NCBI GenBank assembly: GCA_023362775.1
Contig: JALMGJ010000006.1
Coordinates: 60,432,501 to 60,496,500, forward strand
DNA length: 64,000 nucleotides
Reading direction: 5' to 3'
Origin: Charina bottae
Lineage: Eukaryota; Chordata; Lepidosauria; Squamata; Charinaidae
Part shown: positions 53,932 to 64,000 of the stretch, one piece after another
How positions within the stretch are numbered: position 1 is the stretch's first letter
Layout of the letters: each line of letters begins with the position of its first letter
Notes under the pieces: model-generated
Databases searched by the model: none
Told to the model about the DNA's origin: nothing
The model's input: only the letters and a program-made list of their open reading frames with translations
Program-made: the position numbers and the translations under genes

Positions 53932-53942
53932 AGGTTTCTTTG
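53932..53942. repeat. BovB 2 target-site duplication, right copy
   Basis: AGGTTTCTTTG, matching 50699-50709. PLE sequence resumes directly after it. Confidence 0.88.
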
Positions 53943-54027
53943 TCCTGTTTCAAAGTCTTCTTTGAATGGAGCTTGACTCCTTGTGATGTCACCATTGCCA
54001 AGTTGTGTTACTAGTTCTTTCAGGTAA

Positions 54028-54056
54028 CAGCGGCACTTTGGAAAGCACTGTACTAG
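54028..54056. repeat. hAT MITE terminus fragment
   Basis: GGCACTTTGGAAAGCACTG matches the right end of the copy at 33168 (GGCAGTTTGGAAAGCACTG). Only the terminus remains. Confidence 0.4.
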
Positions 54057-54057
54057 A

Positions 54058-54476
54058 GGGTCAAACAAACATGGTATGAGGGTCCAGGGTCACTACTTGA
54101 GAAGGTAAGCTAAGGAGTTGAGGAACACAGCGGTGAGGTAAACAGAGAGTTGTTGCCAACGGATCTGTGAGGTGCACGGCTCCCCTTATATAGGGGGGGC
54201 GTGGCCCAGATTTGTTCCTTTGGCGGGGTGGGGTTCTTTCTGGCCAATAGTCTTGCTGAGCGCCTTTGTTCAACCCTCCTCTCTTCACGGCGGGCCCTTG
54301 CATTGGGGGGAGGTATTAGCTCCACCTCTACATCTTCTGAGGCCAGCAATAGCTGCCTCTCCTGGTTGCTGGGCAATGCTGCTTTCCCTGCCTGCGACTC
54401 TTACAGCTGAAGCCCCTCAGGCTGATGACCCTCCTGTAACTCCTCTTCATTTTCCGAGTCTGAGCTGGTCATGACA
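54058..54476 (-). repeat. Solo-LTR-like block
   Basis: On the minus strand it begins TGTCATGACCAGCTCAGAC, contains a TATA-type CCCCTATATAAGGGG near 54190 and ends near GTTTGTTTGACC. GC-rich with a purine-rich 5' half. Length and layout fit an LTR of a Ty3/gypsy-like or ERV element. No partner LTR or target duplication found. The 88-codon frame (54376-54110) is an LTR passenger, not a gene. Confidence 0.4.
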
Positions 54477-54479
54477 TCT

Positions 54480-54925
54480 ACTAAGAATATGCTGTTTTAG
54501 ATCTGGGCCTTAGCAAGAACATTTTCAAGCTTGCCATTAATTTGCTGGATAAGAAATTATAAGATTCATATAAAATGATTGTTTGTGAAATTGATAAATG
54601 CAAACAGTGCATTGAAAACTCAGATTCCCCAGGCTAGTTATTACTGACATAATCTGTTTCTCTTCAGAAGCATGTGGTGGTGGTAGGTTCCTTGTTTTTA
54701 ATTTCCCAGCTGCAAGTACTTAAAGCAAGATGTATTTGTCTTCATTGCAGCTGCACATTAAATATTTAAATAATCCATTTCCCCAATAGGCAATCCCAGG
54801 TTACTTGCACAAATATTTAATACATAAACATCTTAAGTTCTGCTAAATAGGAATACAGTATGAGAAAATGTTTTAGTGTGAGAGTAGTAAAAGTCTTTGA
54901 CTTCCACTGCAGTATGGCATACAAC
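54480..54925. other. Unassigned AT-rich stretch, no gene seen
   Basis: No supported ORF or element. Confidence 0.45.
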
Positions 54926-54926
54926 C

Positions 54927-55326
<400 letters not shown>

Positions 55327-55342
55327 ATGTATATGTATATAT

Positions 55343-56060
55343 TCCCTTCTCAACCCTATGGGTGGTATGTGTCTTCCTCAATCTCTGGTCCTCTACCAGC
55401 GGCCTGGGTGTTTGAGGGTTCTGTGCAGTATCTGTTCCTAGCACTGCACTCTTCTGTACAGAGGTCTGATGTTGTTCCTGGAATCTGTTGGAGCCACTCT
55501 CCCAGTTTAGGAGTCACAGCCCTGAGTGCTCCTACCACCACTGGGAGCATTTTGGCCTTCACTTTCCACATCCTTTCTAGTTCCTCTTTCAGGCCCTGGT
55601 ACTTCTCCAGCTTCTCATACTCCTTCTTCCTGATGTTGCTGTCACCTGGCATTGCTACATCTATCACCACTGCTGTCTTCTGGTCCTTGTCTATTACCAC
55701 AATGTCTGGTTGATTGATTCGAAAATTTGAAATTCAAAAGCATGCAAATGCAAGTAGATTAATAGGTACCACTTCGGTGGGTAGGTAACAGCGTTCCGCA
55801 CCCGTCATGCGGCCACATGACCGTGGAAGCGTCTTCAGACAACGCTGGCTCTTCGGCTAACAAACGGAGATGAGCACTGGCCCCTAGAGTCGGACACGTC
55901 TGCACAGATGTGTGGGGGGAGCCTTTACCTTTTACCTGGTTGATTGGCCAGTACTTGCCTGTCTGTCTGGATCTGGATGCTCTGGGTTTCATCCAGGACA
56001 GTGGCTTTGACACTCACCAGGCCCGAGACAAGAGACAAGGGAACCTGGGTCTGTCTGTCT
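55343..56060 (-). mobile_element. REL-endonuclease LINE fragment (R4/R2-like), with SINE inside
   Basis: On the minus strand, 56050-55947 reads VLDETQSIQIQTDRQVLANQ, and after the SINE it resumes at 55705-55356 with PDIVVIDKDQKTAVVIDVA, NIRKKEYEKLEKYQGLKEEL and GEWLQQIPGTTSD. The PD...D..K...EKYQ arrangement is that of restriction-enzyme-like endonucleases at the C-terminus of R2/R4-type non-LTR retrotransposons. No RT is present here. The frame is open except for the SINE. Which clade (R4, Rex6 or related) is uncertain. Confidence 0.65.
55717..55935 (+). mobile_element. 5'-truncated Sauria/Squam1-type SINE
   Basis: Flanked by 11-bp duplications CTGGTTGATTG (55706-55716; 55936-55946). Lacks the tRNA head; contains GCATGCAAATGCAAGTAGAT, TAGGTACCACTTCGGTGGG, CCCTAGAGTCGGACACGTC and the TTTACCTTTTAC end. 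It interrupts the REL-endonuclease frame, so it is younger than that LINE. Confidence 0.9.
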
Positions 56061-56064
56061 GTCT

Positions 56065-56430
56065 GTATGTTATGTAGTATAAGGGACCAGCTTACATGAA
56101 GTTTCACTCCCCTCACCAAGGTGGCACTTTGACTCAATTTAGAAGGAAGTAATTAATGGGCAAGATTTTTAAGTCTGATTTTCAGACTTAGCTGCAGAGG
56201 AGCTGAAGTGTAAATCAGGCATTAAAAAAAAAACAGTCCTAAGCAGCTCACATCCTTTTGCTGCAATGGCCTGTGTGACCTTCCAAGTGTCCTGTAATTG
56301 TAGCGCCATCCTTATGCCTTGTGTAAAAGGAAGGTTATAACAATATATAAATGGGTATATAAATAAAGCTATGAATACAGTAAAACACATGTCATAAAAC
56401 TCCTCCTGATTCTTCCATCATTATAATTAT
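56065..56430. other. Unassigned stretch, no gene seen
   Basis: No recognisable gene or element; (CTGT)n near 56052-56066 only. Confidence 0.4.
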
Positions 56431-56434
56431 TACT

Positions 56435-56600
56435 TATTTATTATTATTATTATTTATTACATCATATTTATATAGTGCCCATCTCACAGAGTGTGACTCC
56501 GGGCGGCATACAACACTCAATTAAAAAGAAAACCAATAAAAACATATAAAACAATCATCATTAAAAACTATAAAAACAATTTAAAAAGTACACAAAACAA
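56435..56600 (-). mobile_element. L2-type LINE 3' end (old)
   Basis: (TTA)n tail at 56432-56457, then ATATAGTGCCCATCTCACAG and GACTCCGGGCGGCATACAAC, the reversed L2 3' box, followed by an A-rich 3'UTR. Confidence 0.6.
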
Positions 56601-56604
56601 GAGA

Positions 56605-57330
56605 GGATGATGTTAACTGTAGTAAGGGACTCATAATAATCACATTTGTGTTACAAACACAGTAGATGGCAAGGTAGATGGTGGTGATGTGAAACCACAG
56701 AGAGAAACAATTGCCTGTGAAATAAATACTGCCATATTATTGTCTTGGAAATAAAAGCTGTTTCGGTACAGATGCATCTAAAGGCGGTTAATTTGCTAGA
56801 GAGCCAGTCAAACTAAAGCCACCATGTTAGTACTGAGATCTTTGTACCCATTCCTGCCTAGATGAAGTACCATAATTGGCATGTACTGGTGAGCTGCTTT
56901 TCATCAAAATGGCAACAAGTACTATAGTTTGATAATTGAACCATTTCTTGAAACTATTAGTTTCCTGTGATCTTTTCAATCTGCTTTTTGCCGTTGTTCC
57001 TGCCTGTATCTCATGGTACCAAGTGCATTGGCAAACATATTTTTTTAACCTCCCCTCCGAAGAAACAATTTTAGAAAGTATCTAAGATGCTTCTGCATGA
57101 GAATTGTGCACCTGTTTGAAAGCAGTTTCCAGACTCCGTATACTCACAATAACAGCTGTGTCAGAGAGTTGATACGATGCGTTTCTAACTTAGCGGAGGC
57201 ATGGTTAAAATAGCAGCAAAGCGAGGTTTTGTTTCATCTTGTTTGGTTTGGTTTTTCTTTAGGCTCTTTTTTCCGGTTGAAGGGAACTCTTGCCTTACCC
57301 CTCCTCCTGGGTCCTGAGCTCCAAGACCTC
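56605..57330. other. Unassigned stretch, no gene seen
   Basis: No supported ORF or element. Confidence 0.45.
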
Positions 57331-57335
57331 TAGAG

Positions 57336-57504
57336 CAATGTTTCTCAGCCTCGGCAATTTTAAGATGTGTAGACGATTGAATGGAAATTTACATACATAC
57401 ATACATAGACTTCAACTCTCAGAATCCCCAACCAGCATGCTGGGTGGAGAATTCAGGGAGCTGAAGTCCACATATCTTAAAGTTGCCGAGGTTGAGAAAC
57501 ACTG
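57336..57504. mobile_element. hAT-like MITE (TTTCTCAACC termini)
   Basis: Starts CAATGTTTCTCAGCCTCGGC and ends GCCGAGGTTGAGAAACACTG, an imperfect 20-bp inverted repeat. Within it CACATATCTTAAAGTTGCC mirrors GGCAATTTTAAGATGTG. A (CATA)n sits near 57390-57405. The flanking 8 bp (CTCTAGAG / CTAAGGAG) match only partly, so the insertion is old. Confidence 0.7.
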
Positions 57505-57622
57505 CTAAGGAGGAAATGTTAGCTTGACATCTCTACAGCAAGCCGTCAACAGCCCAGACCAAACGAGAATGGGTGAAACTAACAAGATTTCCCTATCAGA
57601 AATTTTCTAGGTCATGACCTAG

Positions 57623-57771
57623 CCCCAGGTGTAAGGTCACACAGCTACCTAGAAACATATTTAGGATTCCCTTACCAACTTTGCTCAGACTGAAGAAGCT
57701 CCTTGGATAAGGAGCGAAACGTTTCCACTGAGAAAATAGAAATCCAGTTGACATGATTCAAGCTACAGACA
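57623..57771 (+). repeat. 150-bp repeat with hairpin, forward copy (PLE-type terminus)
   Basis: From CCCCAGGTGTAAGGTCACAC to AAGCTACAGACA, almost identical (about one mismatch seen) to the reverse complement of 63765-63914. Contains CTGAAGA, a perfect 7-bp hairpin GCTCCTT-GGAT-AAGGAGC (57698-57715) and GAAACGTTTC (57716-57725). This motif block is familiar to me from terminal regions of vertebrate Penelope-like elements. Confidence 0.8.
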
Positions 57772-57834
57772 CTTCCACCTGGATGACTGAGAACCTTCAT
57801 AGACACCATGCCTGAGGCTTTGGGTAGTGAAATA

Positions 57835-58740
57835 GTGGTCGTGGGGAAATGCCCAAGGGAAGAATCCCTCCTCAGTGTGAGACATTGTGGTTATAGTGGT
57901 AGCTTTCCAAAGTAGAATAGCTGTTCATTAAGTACAAGATTAAAATGCAATATTTGATGTGTTTAAGCTAAGAATGAGGGACACACGTCACAACTGTGGG
58001 AAAACCAAGAGGACCACTTCTTATGGGTGACCAATAACATTGCAATTGTGGACTACATTTGCTACAGTGTTGTCTTTTTTTTTAATTCTGGTTTTCTGTT
58101 TGCAAAAATGCACAACTTCAGCATATCCGTTCTTTGTTCTTTTGTACTTGAAGGTCAATTTCTGCAACCAATCCCTTAAATAAAGACTGGTGATAAACCT
58201 TCTCCTATCACTTCCTCGGCACTCTTGCCTGTTATCTAGTCAATTTCTCAGCTGAATCTGACCACAGAACGTGATATAGCCAATTTCATTATCCCTTCTG
58301 ATCAGTTCTAAAAGCCTATAAATTACTTCTTGGCTTGATTTTATTTGCTTATATATTTTCTGCTGTTATCTAGCAGCATCTCTTAAATAATATTGATAGT
58401 AACATAATTTTGTACTAAGCAGTATATAGAAGGCAGAACTTTCAGAAAAACCTTTGTTTTTTTTCCCTAGGAAAATAGTGTCAGAAGGACAAATTAGACC
58501 ATGTGTTATTTATCCCATGAGAGATACAATGATGGAATATAATGCCAGTGTAGGTCTTCTCCAGTTGATCTCTTCTTTATCCAATATGTTGGCATCTCAA
58601 GGCCATTTTATTTACTGGCAATTCCAAAATAATATAACAAAGTTATATATTTCATGACTATTATTAATAGTCATGAAATCCTAGGCTTAGTAGAAGCAAA
58701 AGTGTGCTAAATTCAACTTTCATTTGTAATTCTCTGAATC
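57835..58740. other. Unassigned stretch, no gene seen
   Basis: No supported ORF or element; AT-rich. Confidence 0.45.
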
Positions 58741-58741
58741 T

Positions 58742-59250
58742 GAGAGAGTAATCCTTGGAGAGGATGTGTTACCACTTACCTTGAAGAAGCTTCCACTGGA
58801 TCCGGTCATGTTTGATAACTTTTGCCCAATCTCTTACCATCCCTTTTTAGGGAAGGTTGTTGAGAAGGTTTTGGTGAATCCACTACAGAGGATGCTAGGG
58901 GAAACAGATTATGTGGTTCCTTTGCAGTCAAGATTCAGGCCCAGGCAAGGGACAGAAACAGCATTGGTCACTCTGGTAGACCTTCATTTGTACCTAGATA
59001 GGAATATGCCCATCTTGGTCATATTAGACCTCTTGGTGCATTTGATACCCTTGACCATGGTTCTGCTTCTACCTAAGCAGGTAGTTTTAATCAGTAGCCA
59101 TGAGGTAGGTGATTGAGCTTTTGGGAACTTCAGTGTGAGGTTCCTGTCCCTCAGGTTATTTAACATCTACATGAAACCATTGGGGAAGGTCATCTGTCAA
59201 TTTGGGGTGAAAGTGCTGATATATTTATGATACCCACTTGACAGAAATTA
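58742..59250 (+). mobile_element. Decayed L2/CR1-type reverse transcriptase fragment
   Basis: A plus-strand frame (58766-59116) reads NFCPISYHPFLGKVVEKVL, ETDYVVPLQSRFRPRQGTET and ALVTLVDLHLYLDRN, the N-terminal RT motifs of L2/CR1 LINEs. Further on LFNIYMKPLGKVI occurs near 59157-59200. The catalytic region between is lost or scrambled. Old and non-functional. Confidence 0.7.
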
Positions 59251-60970
59251 TGACACTTTTGACAACTTACAATGAATCTTAGAATTTCCACTTTGAACTT
59301 GTGGTATTGGATGTGGCAGTTCACTCAGTTGAGGCCTGGGATGGTATGCCATTCTTTTTTATTCTTGGAAATGATGATGCATATGAAGTATGAGCCAGAA
59401 AATGTCTGACCTTGTAGGACTTGTTCCATGCCCTGCTCTGAAGAGGTTTATGGAATTCAGGGCCAGATGATGTTTGATCACCTTGTATGACCTGAGGAAG
59501 GGTGTTGATGTTGGGTTAGCTGATGAATTTGATGATGTTGCAAGAGCAAGAGGCCTTTTTCAGGACCCATGCATCAGATGTTCTGTGAGTCCATAAGTAG
59601 ATGAATTCTGGTAACCTCTTGCCCACAGGGAGACTGGCACGATCATTTTGTGTGTGTGTGTCCCTTCCCTTTTGTTCCCAGGGCTGGGTTTCAGACTGGT
59701 GTGTTCTGTTTTGGGGACTGCCAGCCCAGTCTGGTCTGTGAGATTTGCAGTCTGTTTTGTAGGTCTGTTTTGGGTGCAATAAGGATGAAAGGAATAAGAG
59801 GTGAAGCTTAATACTCTGCTGCCCTTGCCTCTAATTTGTTGTTGATTAGGGGCAGGGTTTTCTTCTTATCTTTTACCTTGATTAGGACATCATCCAGGTC
59901 TTCTCTGAATATCTTACTCCATTTGAACAGGCCTGAAATTAGGACAGAATTGGATTCAGAGTCTGGGTTCTTGTTCTTCAGCCATGGTTGTAGCCAAACT
60001 AGCCTCCATCATGAAAGGAGCTATCTTTGCTAGTTTGCTAATATCCTACGTGAGTTCTTTATTCTGAGGAGGAATAAGATGAGCTAGCTTTGGTCCAGAG
60101 GATGGAAGCCCTGGCAAAGATTGAGGTAGCCAGGGTAACTCTCATGGCTGTGGCTCATGTGCTCTGTCCTGCAGGATTTGCATTTTACTGTTCTCTGTAT
60201 GTTTGGGAGTATCTTCCCTATCTTTGTTTACTTAGAACCCTTGAAACCAGTGCTGCAATGAGGGCATCTGCTAACAGTTTGGAGTAGGTCCAGGACTGTT
60301 TGAGGAAAGATACAGAGTTTGGCAGCCAGGGAGAAGCTACCCCTCATTGTCCACAGGCCCCCTTCCACTCTGCCTCAAGGAGCTTATACAACGATTTGGG
60401 AAAGGGGAGGCTAGAGGGAGCCGTTAGCCACAGCAAATATCTCTGTTATCAGCAGATCTGGTGGATGGTCCATAGGAATGGGAGGGTTTGTGTTTTTCAG
60501 GCCTAGAGTATTGCAGTTTTTCCTGAGTAGTTGAGGAAAGTCTACTTTTTTAGAACATCTTGTGGACTCAGGGATGGGCTGATGTTCATTTCAGTCATCT
60601 AGGGGCAGATCTCTGTCCTTGTTCTCTGACTGGGCCTGGAGACATCCTAGTAGACGTGGTGTAAGTAGCGGATTGGGTCTCTTCTTTCCAGGTGACTTGC
60701 CCTTTCTGTCTGCAAAGGTAGCTTGATCCTCACTTTCTGCAGTAGAGGTCAGGAGAGGACAAAGAGGAACAGAAGGAGGAGGAAGAGAGATGGGAACAGG
60801 AGCCACTTCTCTCCTTTCCCCTCCTTATTTTCCCCTTGTGGCTTACAGATGGGACCTCATTCTTCTTGTACCCCCTAGGGTAGGTGCAGGTCTGACTAAG
60901 TATGTCATGAACTGTGCTGTGGGTCTTGGGGAGATGAAGTTGCTGGGCCTTCATAAGGTAATAAGACCTA
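59200..60970 (-). mobile_element. Possible DIRS-like retroelement remnant
   Basis: On the minus strand, 59650-59530 reads VGKRLPEFIYLWTHRTSDAW and VLKKASCS, resembling the RT-preceding segment of DIRS elements (GRL..F...W..ITSD.WVL). Further on, near 59330-59220, a broken frame gives CHIQYHKFKVEILRFI (compare Y.KFKME.LR.IL). Upstream (60806-60591) is a Pro/Ser/Lys-rich frame that could be gag. No tyrosine recombinase or terminal repeats seen. Assignment rests on short, decayed motifs. Confidence 0.4.
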
Positions 60971-60984
60971 TGCTGCGGTCCCCA

Positions 60985-61150
60985 ATTACATCTTGGATTC
61001 TATTTTATTTTATTTTATAACTGGATTTTTATACATTTTCTACTCTGTATGATTTTAAGTATTGTAAATTTTTAAGTCTTTAATTATTGTAACCCGCCCA
61101 GAGTCCCTTGTATGGGAGATGGGCGGGGAATAAATTAAATAAATAATAAT
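60985..61150 (+). mobile_element. L2-type LINE 3' end
   Basis: TTATTGTAACCCGCCCAGAG, GGGAGATGGGCGGGGAATAA and TTAAATAAATAATAAT form the L2 3' box and tail, better kept than the others in this window. The upstream coding part is not contiguous. Confidence 0.7.
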
Positions 61151-61304
61151 ATTCCCTGGCAGAGCCAGTTTAATAGCTTGAATGCTGCCATTTCATTGCT
61201 GAAGGATAATGGCAAGGAGCCTCCAGTGACTGTGACAGTTATTCATCTTGAAGCCAGCAGCTAAGGAACTGCAGCTTTCATGATCAAGATCTCATATAAG
61301 CTTT

Positions 61305-61351
61305 TTGAATGAATGAATGAATGAATGAATGAATGAATGAATGAATGAATG
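61305..61351. repeat. (GAAT)n microsatellite
   Basis: About 11-12 GAAT units. Confidence 0.93.
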
Positions 61352-61599
61352 AAATCTCTCCCCTGTTAGTAGTATTTTCAGGTTTACAGACACATAAATT
61401 ATTGGAAAGGATCACTAAATCTTAAGAGACAAAAAAGCCCACAATTAGTTTTTATAAATACTTGTTATCAGTAAATTAATTTGATATGCCAATTGTAATG
61501 ACTGAATAGAACAAGAAATTGGGGATCCACGTTTTGTCTTAACAATGGAAAAATGTCTTAATGTCTATATCAAACATTTCAATAGATGTTAAACTATAA

Positions 61600-62172
61600 C
61601 ATATTCAAGAAAAAATATTTCAGTCTTATTGGATCCTACTGTGTTTGTATAGAAAAAGAATTAATAAATCATCCTGTTGTTGGAGACACAATGGGAAGAA
61701 TGCTTTATTAAAACATGTTCTGCAATGTCCTAAAATTGTTATATTCTGGGGAGGAGTCACTATACATATTAATTTGACTTTGAGCAGGATTAATATTTTT
61801 GGACATCCATATTTTTTTGAGTTACATATATGGAAATTGATGGGTTGACAATAGAAATGGATTCTCTGCACCCTTCTTATTGCTAAGGGATTTTTCTATC
61901 AATGTTGGAAAGATAAATGTATGGTTCCAGTTACTCAGTGAAAACCTGTTGTTACTTGTGACTTATGGACAAGTCTGGAAGCTGATATGCATTTTGTATG
62001 AATGACTATAATGCATGACTACAATGTCATATGGTCATTCATTCCTGAAACTATTGGGTAAAACTTTACATATATATACCTGTATGAAAAGCTCTTGTGC
62101 ATATAATAATTTTTATTTTTCTTTATTTTTCCTGTTCTGTTTAATTAAATAAATCCCCCCACATAAAAAAAA
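61600..62172 (+). mobile_element. 5'-truncated L1/Tx1-type LINE 3' end, different family
   Basis: The plus frame 61645-61848 reads SSCCWRHNGKNALLKHVLQC and PKIVIFWGGV, the C-terminal cysteine-histidine knuckle of L1-type ORF2 proteins (compare CWKCKKQEGSFYHMWWTC at 45090-45145). It ends in a non-coding stretch and ACATAAAAAAAAG. Decayed. Confidence 0.55.
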
Positions 62173-62174
62173 GA

Positions 62175-63705
62175 CCTGTAGCATTTATCATATCCTTGTG
62201 GGGGGACATGGCAAAGAGGTGAGGGTGTCCATTGATGTGCAATTGGAGTCCAAATCCCTATCAGAAAGGTACTCCAAATTATCCCCTGGCAGCATGCTGT
62301 GGTCCATTAACTGGCTGGTCATTTCCACAAGGAAGCCAAGAGGCAAAGCAAAAATGAAAAAAGAAAAAAAAACAGGAGAAGTTCAAGGCCAAGATCAATG
62401 GTTGAGACAATCCTGGCCACAAGGATGGCAGCTAAAATCCATGGATGTGCATGCCGTCCTGAAGAAGGCAGGGGAAGAGAGTTCTCCCTTCTCATGGGAA
62501 GCATTGTCAGGATCTTTTCTAGCCCTACTTTGGAATGGGGGAGGGGGATACCCATCCAGGAATGCCCTGGCTCTACTAGGAACATGGAAAACTATTTACA
62601 CAGATCTAGACTTTTCTTCCTGTTTGCTAGACCATTCCTCCAGACTAGATCAGATTTGTTCAGGTATGCTCAGAATCAAACCAGAAACACTCACATCCCC
62701 GATTGATCTTCCTATGACTGGCCCTTATGCTAAATAGCCAGGTACTGGAAAAAAACTAACCAGACCATCCAAGGTATTGATTGGTCGGCTTAGATTTTCT
62801 TCCTTAGAAGTTATTCCTATCCTCCCTATTGGATGAACTGCTTTTCTTCATAAGGCTGGCAGAAAGTCAGACTCTGGTGTGCTATCTCTGAGAATAAGTG
62901 TAGTGAAAGATTAAAGTTCCTGATAAATTAAGATAGCTAAGTGTGATAAGTCTATGCTTTGCTTTGTTTTTAAATTGTAGCTGTCTATTTCTGATTCTTA
63001 TTGGCTGCATTCTGTAATAATTACAGAATTGGGAATTGGAAATTAGAATTGAACTACTGTAATCTTTTCCCCTAGATTGGGGAGCACTTAACCCATAGAA
63101 CAGACTACAGGACATTCATGTTTACCAGGTTCTTAAGAAAAGTTCTGGAGAAGGATCTTCTCCTCTAAAGATGCAACTTTTAGGCCTGGATTTCCATGTG
63201 TTCAAGCTGAAGTTGTATTGTAAATCACACAACTGTAGCAGTGTATCTGCCTTACTAATATATAACAAATGGGTAGGTGAAGGGCAAGGCTGGCATCCAT
63301 CCTGTTTCACAGAGATGCAAGGACACACTTGATTACTGTACAAGTGCAGAATTCACATCATACAAATACTTAATAATAGGGCTGCAGGTAGGCTTAAACC
63401 ATTGTCAGACCTGAAAAGTAATTTCTGCTTACATGAACCATCACTTTTTGTATCTACAATCACTGCTGCATTGCTTTAAATAAATTGCATATTTGCTTAG
63501 ACAGCTACTATTAGTGCTTCAATGGCCTTTCAATCAACCTTAGATTTTACTGTCAGTTACTCAGTTTCAACACTGATTCAGATCAGAGTTTCATCAAAAG
63601 TCGTGGAACCCTTTGACATTTATGCATGTATAATCTTAATAGACAAATGGGTCAGGAAATTACTAAAATATAGTTTAGGGTCTTCCTTCTAAAATTTGAG
63701 AATTC
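62175..63705. other. Unassigned stretch with overlapping ORFs, no recognised gene
   Basis: Two overlapping plus-strand frames of 179 (62198-62737) and 102 codons (62398-62706) are the longest. No domain, signal peptide or membrane segment I recognise; the first is Lys-rich then Trp/Ser-rich. GC content is somewhat above the surroundings, so an old retroelement gag remnant is possible. The rest (62760-63700) shows nothing. Confidence 0.35.
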
Positions 63706-63742
63706 TTCTTCTACTACTACTTCTTCTTCTACTACTACTACA
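63706..63742. repeat. (CTT/CTA)n microsatellite
   Basis: Mixed TTC and TAC triplets of about 37 bp. Confidence 0.85.
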
Positions 63743-63764
63743 ACTAAAAAAGTATATCATGGGA

Positions 63765-63914
63765 TGTCTGTAGCTTGAATCATGTCAACTGGATTTCTAT
63801 TTTCTCTGTGGAAACGTTTCGCTCCTTATCCAAGGAGCTTCTTCAGTCTGAGCAAAGTTGGTAAGGGAATCCTAAATATGTTTCTAGGTAGCTGTGTGAC
63901 CTTACACCTGGGGG
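63765..63914 (-). repeat. 150-bp repeat with hairpin, inverted copy (PLE-type terminus)
   Basis: Reverse complement of 57623-57771 with about one mismatch seen; hairpin text GCTCCTTATCCAAGGAGC on the plus strand. Inverted relative to the first copy, 6 kb away. Confidence 0.8.
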
Positions 63915-64000
63915 CATGGTTATATTGAGATGTTATTTTAAGTCCTTTTATTATCTAAAGGAGGATCGTTAAGATCACCATGCTGCTGTTGAGCTTGTGA

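Larger units (their letters stand above)
48810..54030 (-). mobile_element. Penelope-like element (PLE), split by BovB 2
   Basis: Minus-strand retroelement with a Penelope-type reverse transcriptase followed by a GIY-YIG endonuclease, the defining pair of this group. Coding runs from the BovB insertion point (50698) down to 48810; about 95 bp of the upstream PLE part remain on the far side of BovB (53932-54030). The aligned halves join at an 11-bp target duplication. A stop at 49494 and a frameshift near 49450 separate RT from endonuclease. The extreme 5' end is cut off by hAT-like and LTR-like sequence near 54030-54060. Confidence 0.88.

Noticed and set aside
62198..62737. Possible host gene of 179 codons
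   Set aside because: No recognisable domain, no splice or codon-use support, and an overlapping frame of similar quality exists.
57623..63914. Terminal inverted repeats of one 6-kb DNA transposon
   Set aside because: The interior holds old unrelated LINE pieces and no transposase, and each repeat looks like part of a known dispersed family.

Overview
This window looks like intergenic or intronic DNA from a squamate reptile (lizard or snake). I found no host protein-coding gene, tRNA gene or rRNA gene I would defend. The lineage call rests on the repeat set: intact BovB (RTE-clade) LINEs, tRNA-derived SINEs whose 3' part shares a stretch with the BovB tail (Sauria/Squam1 type), a 5S rRNA-derived SINE, L2, L1 and Penelope-like retroelements, REL-endonuclease and DIRS-like remnants, a class I (gammaretrovirus-like) ERV, several hAT MITEs, and many long microsatellites including GATA. 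I cannot resolve lizard from snake.

Layout. 1-690 is a GC-rich tandem-repeat block ending in a hAT-like terminus. 740-3030 holds an ancient RTE remnant (minus), a chimeric tRNA-head/L2-tail SINE and an L2/CR1 remnant. 3-20 kb is mostly old unique or unassigned AT-rich DNA with a 5'-truncated L1 with perfect target-site duplications (7608-8635), a 5S-derived SINE, three Sauria-type SINEs, a 139-bp TTC/TCC tract and a hAT MITE (19818-20073). 20826-29927 is an ERV on the minus strand with two 550-bp LTRs, a TACT target duplication, a gag start, protease, RNase H and integrase, but no reverse transcriptase or env; an intact BovB (25058-28271) is nested inside it. 30-36 kb has hAT MITEs and a 1.37-kb L1-derived element with L1 5'UTR-like sequence. 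36-39 kb has microsatellites and an L2 3' end. 40394-45782 is a nearly full-length L1 with an inverted 5' end. 48810-54030 is a Penelope-like element (RT plus GIY-YIG endonuclease, minus strand) split by a second intact BovB (about 50709-53931). 54-56 kb has a solo-LTR-like block, hexamer microsatellites, a BovB tail and an REL-endonuclease LINE fragment interrupted by a SINE. 57.6-63.9 kb is bounded by two almost identical 150-bp inverted repeats and holds decayed L2, DIRS-like and L1 pieces.

How the parts relate: BovB supplies the likely machinery for the SINEs that share its tail, while the chimeric SINE near 1.4 kb carries an L2-type tail. Insertion order is readable from nesting: SINE, then ERV, then BovB 1; and Penelope, then BovB 2. 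The most interesting signal is at the 5' ends of both BovB copies, where the sequences differ but keep the same nested hairpins through compensatory changes. This is a candidate self-cleaving (HDV-like) ribozyme, with caveats given in the findings.
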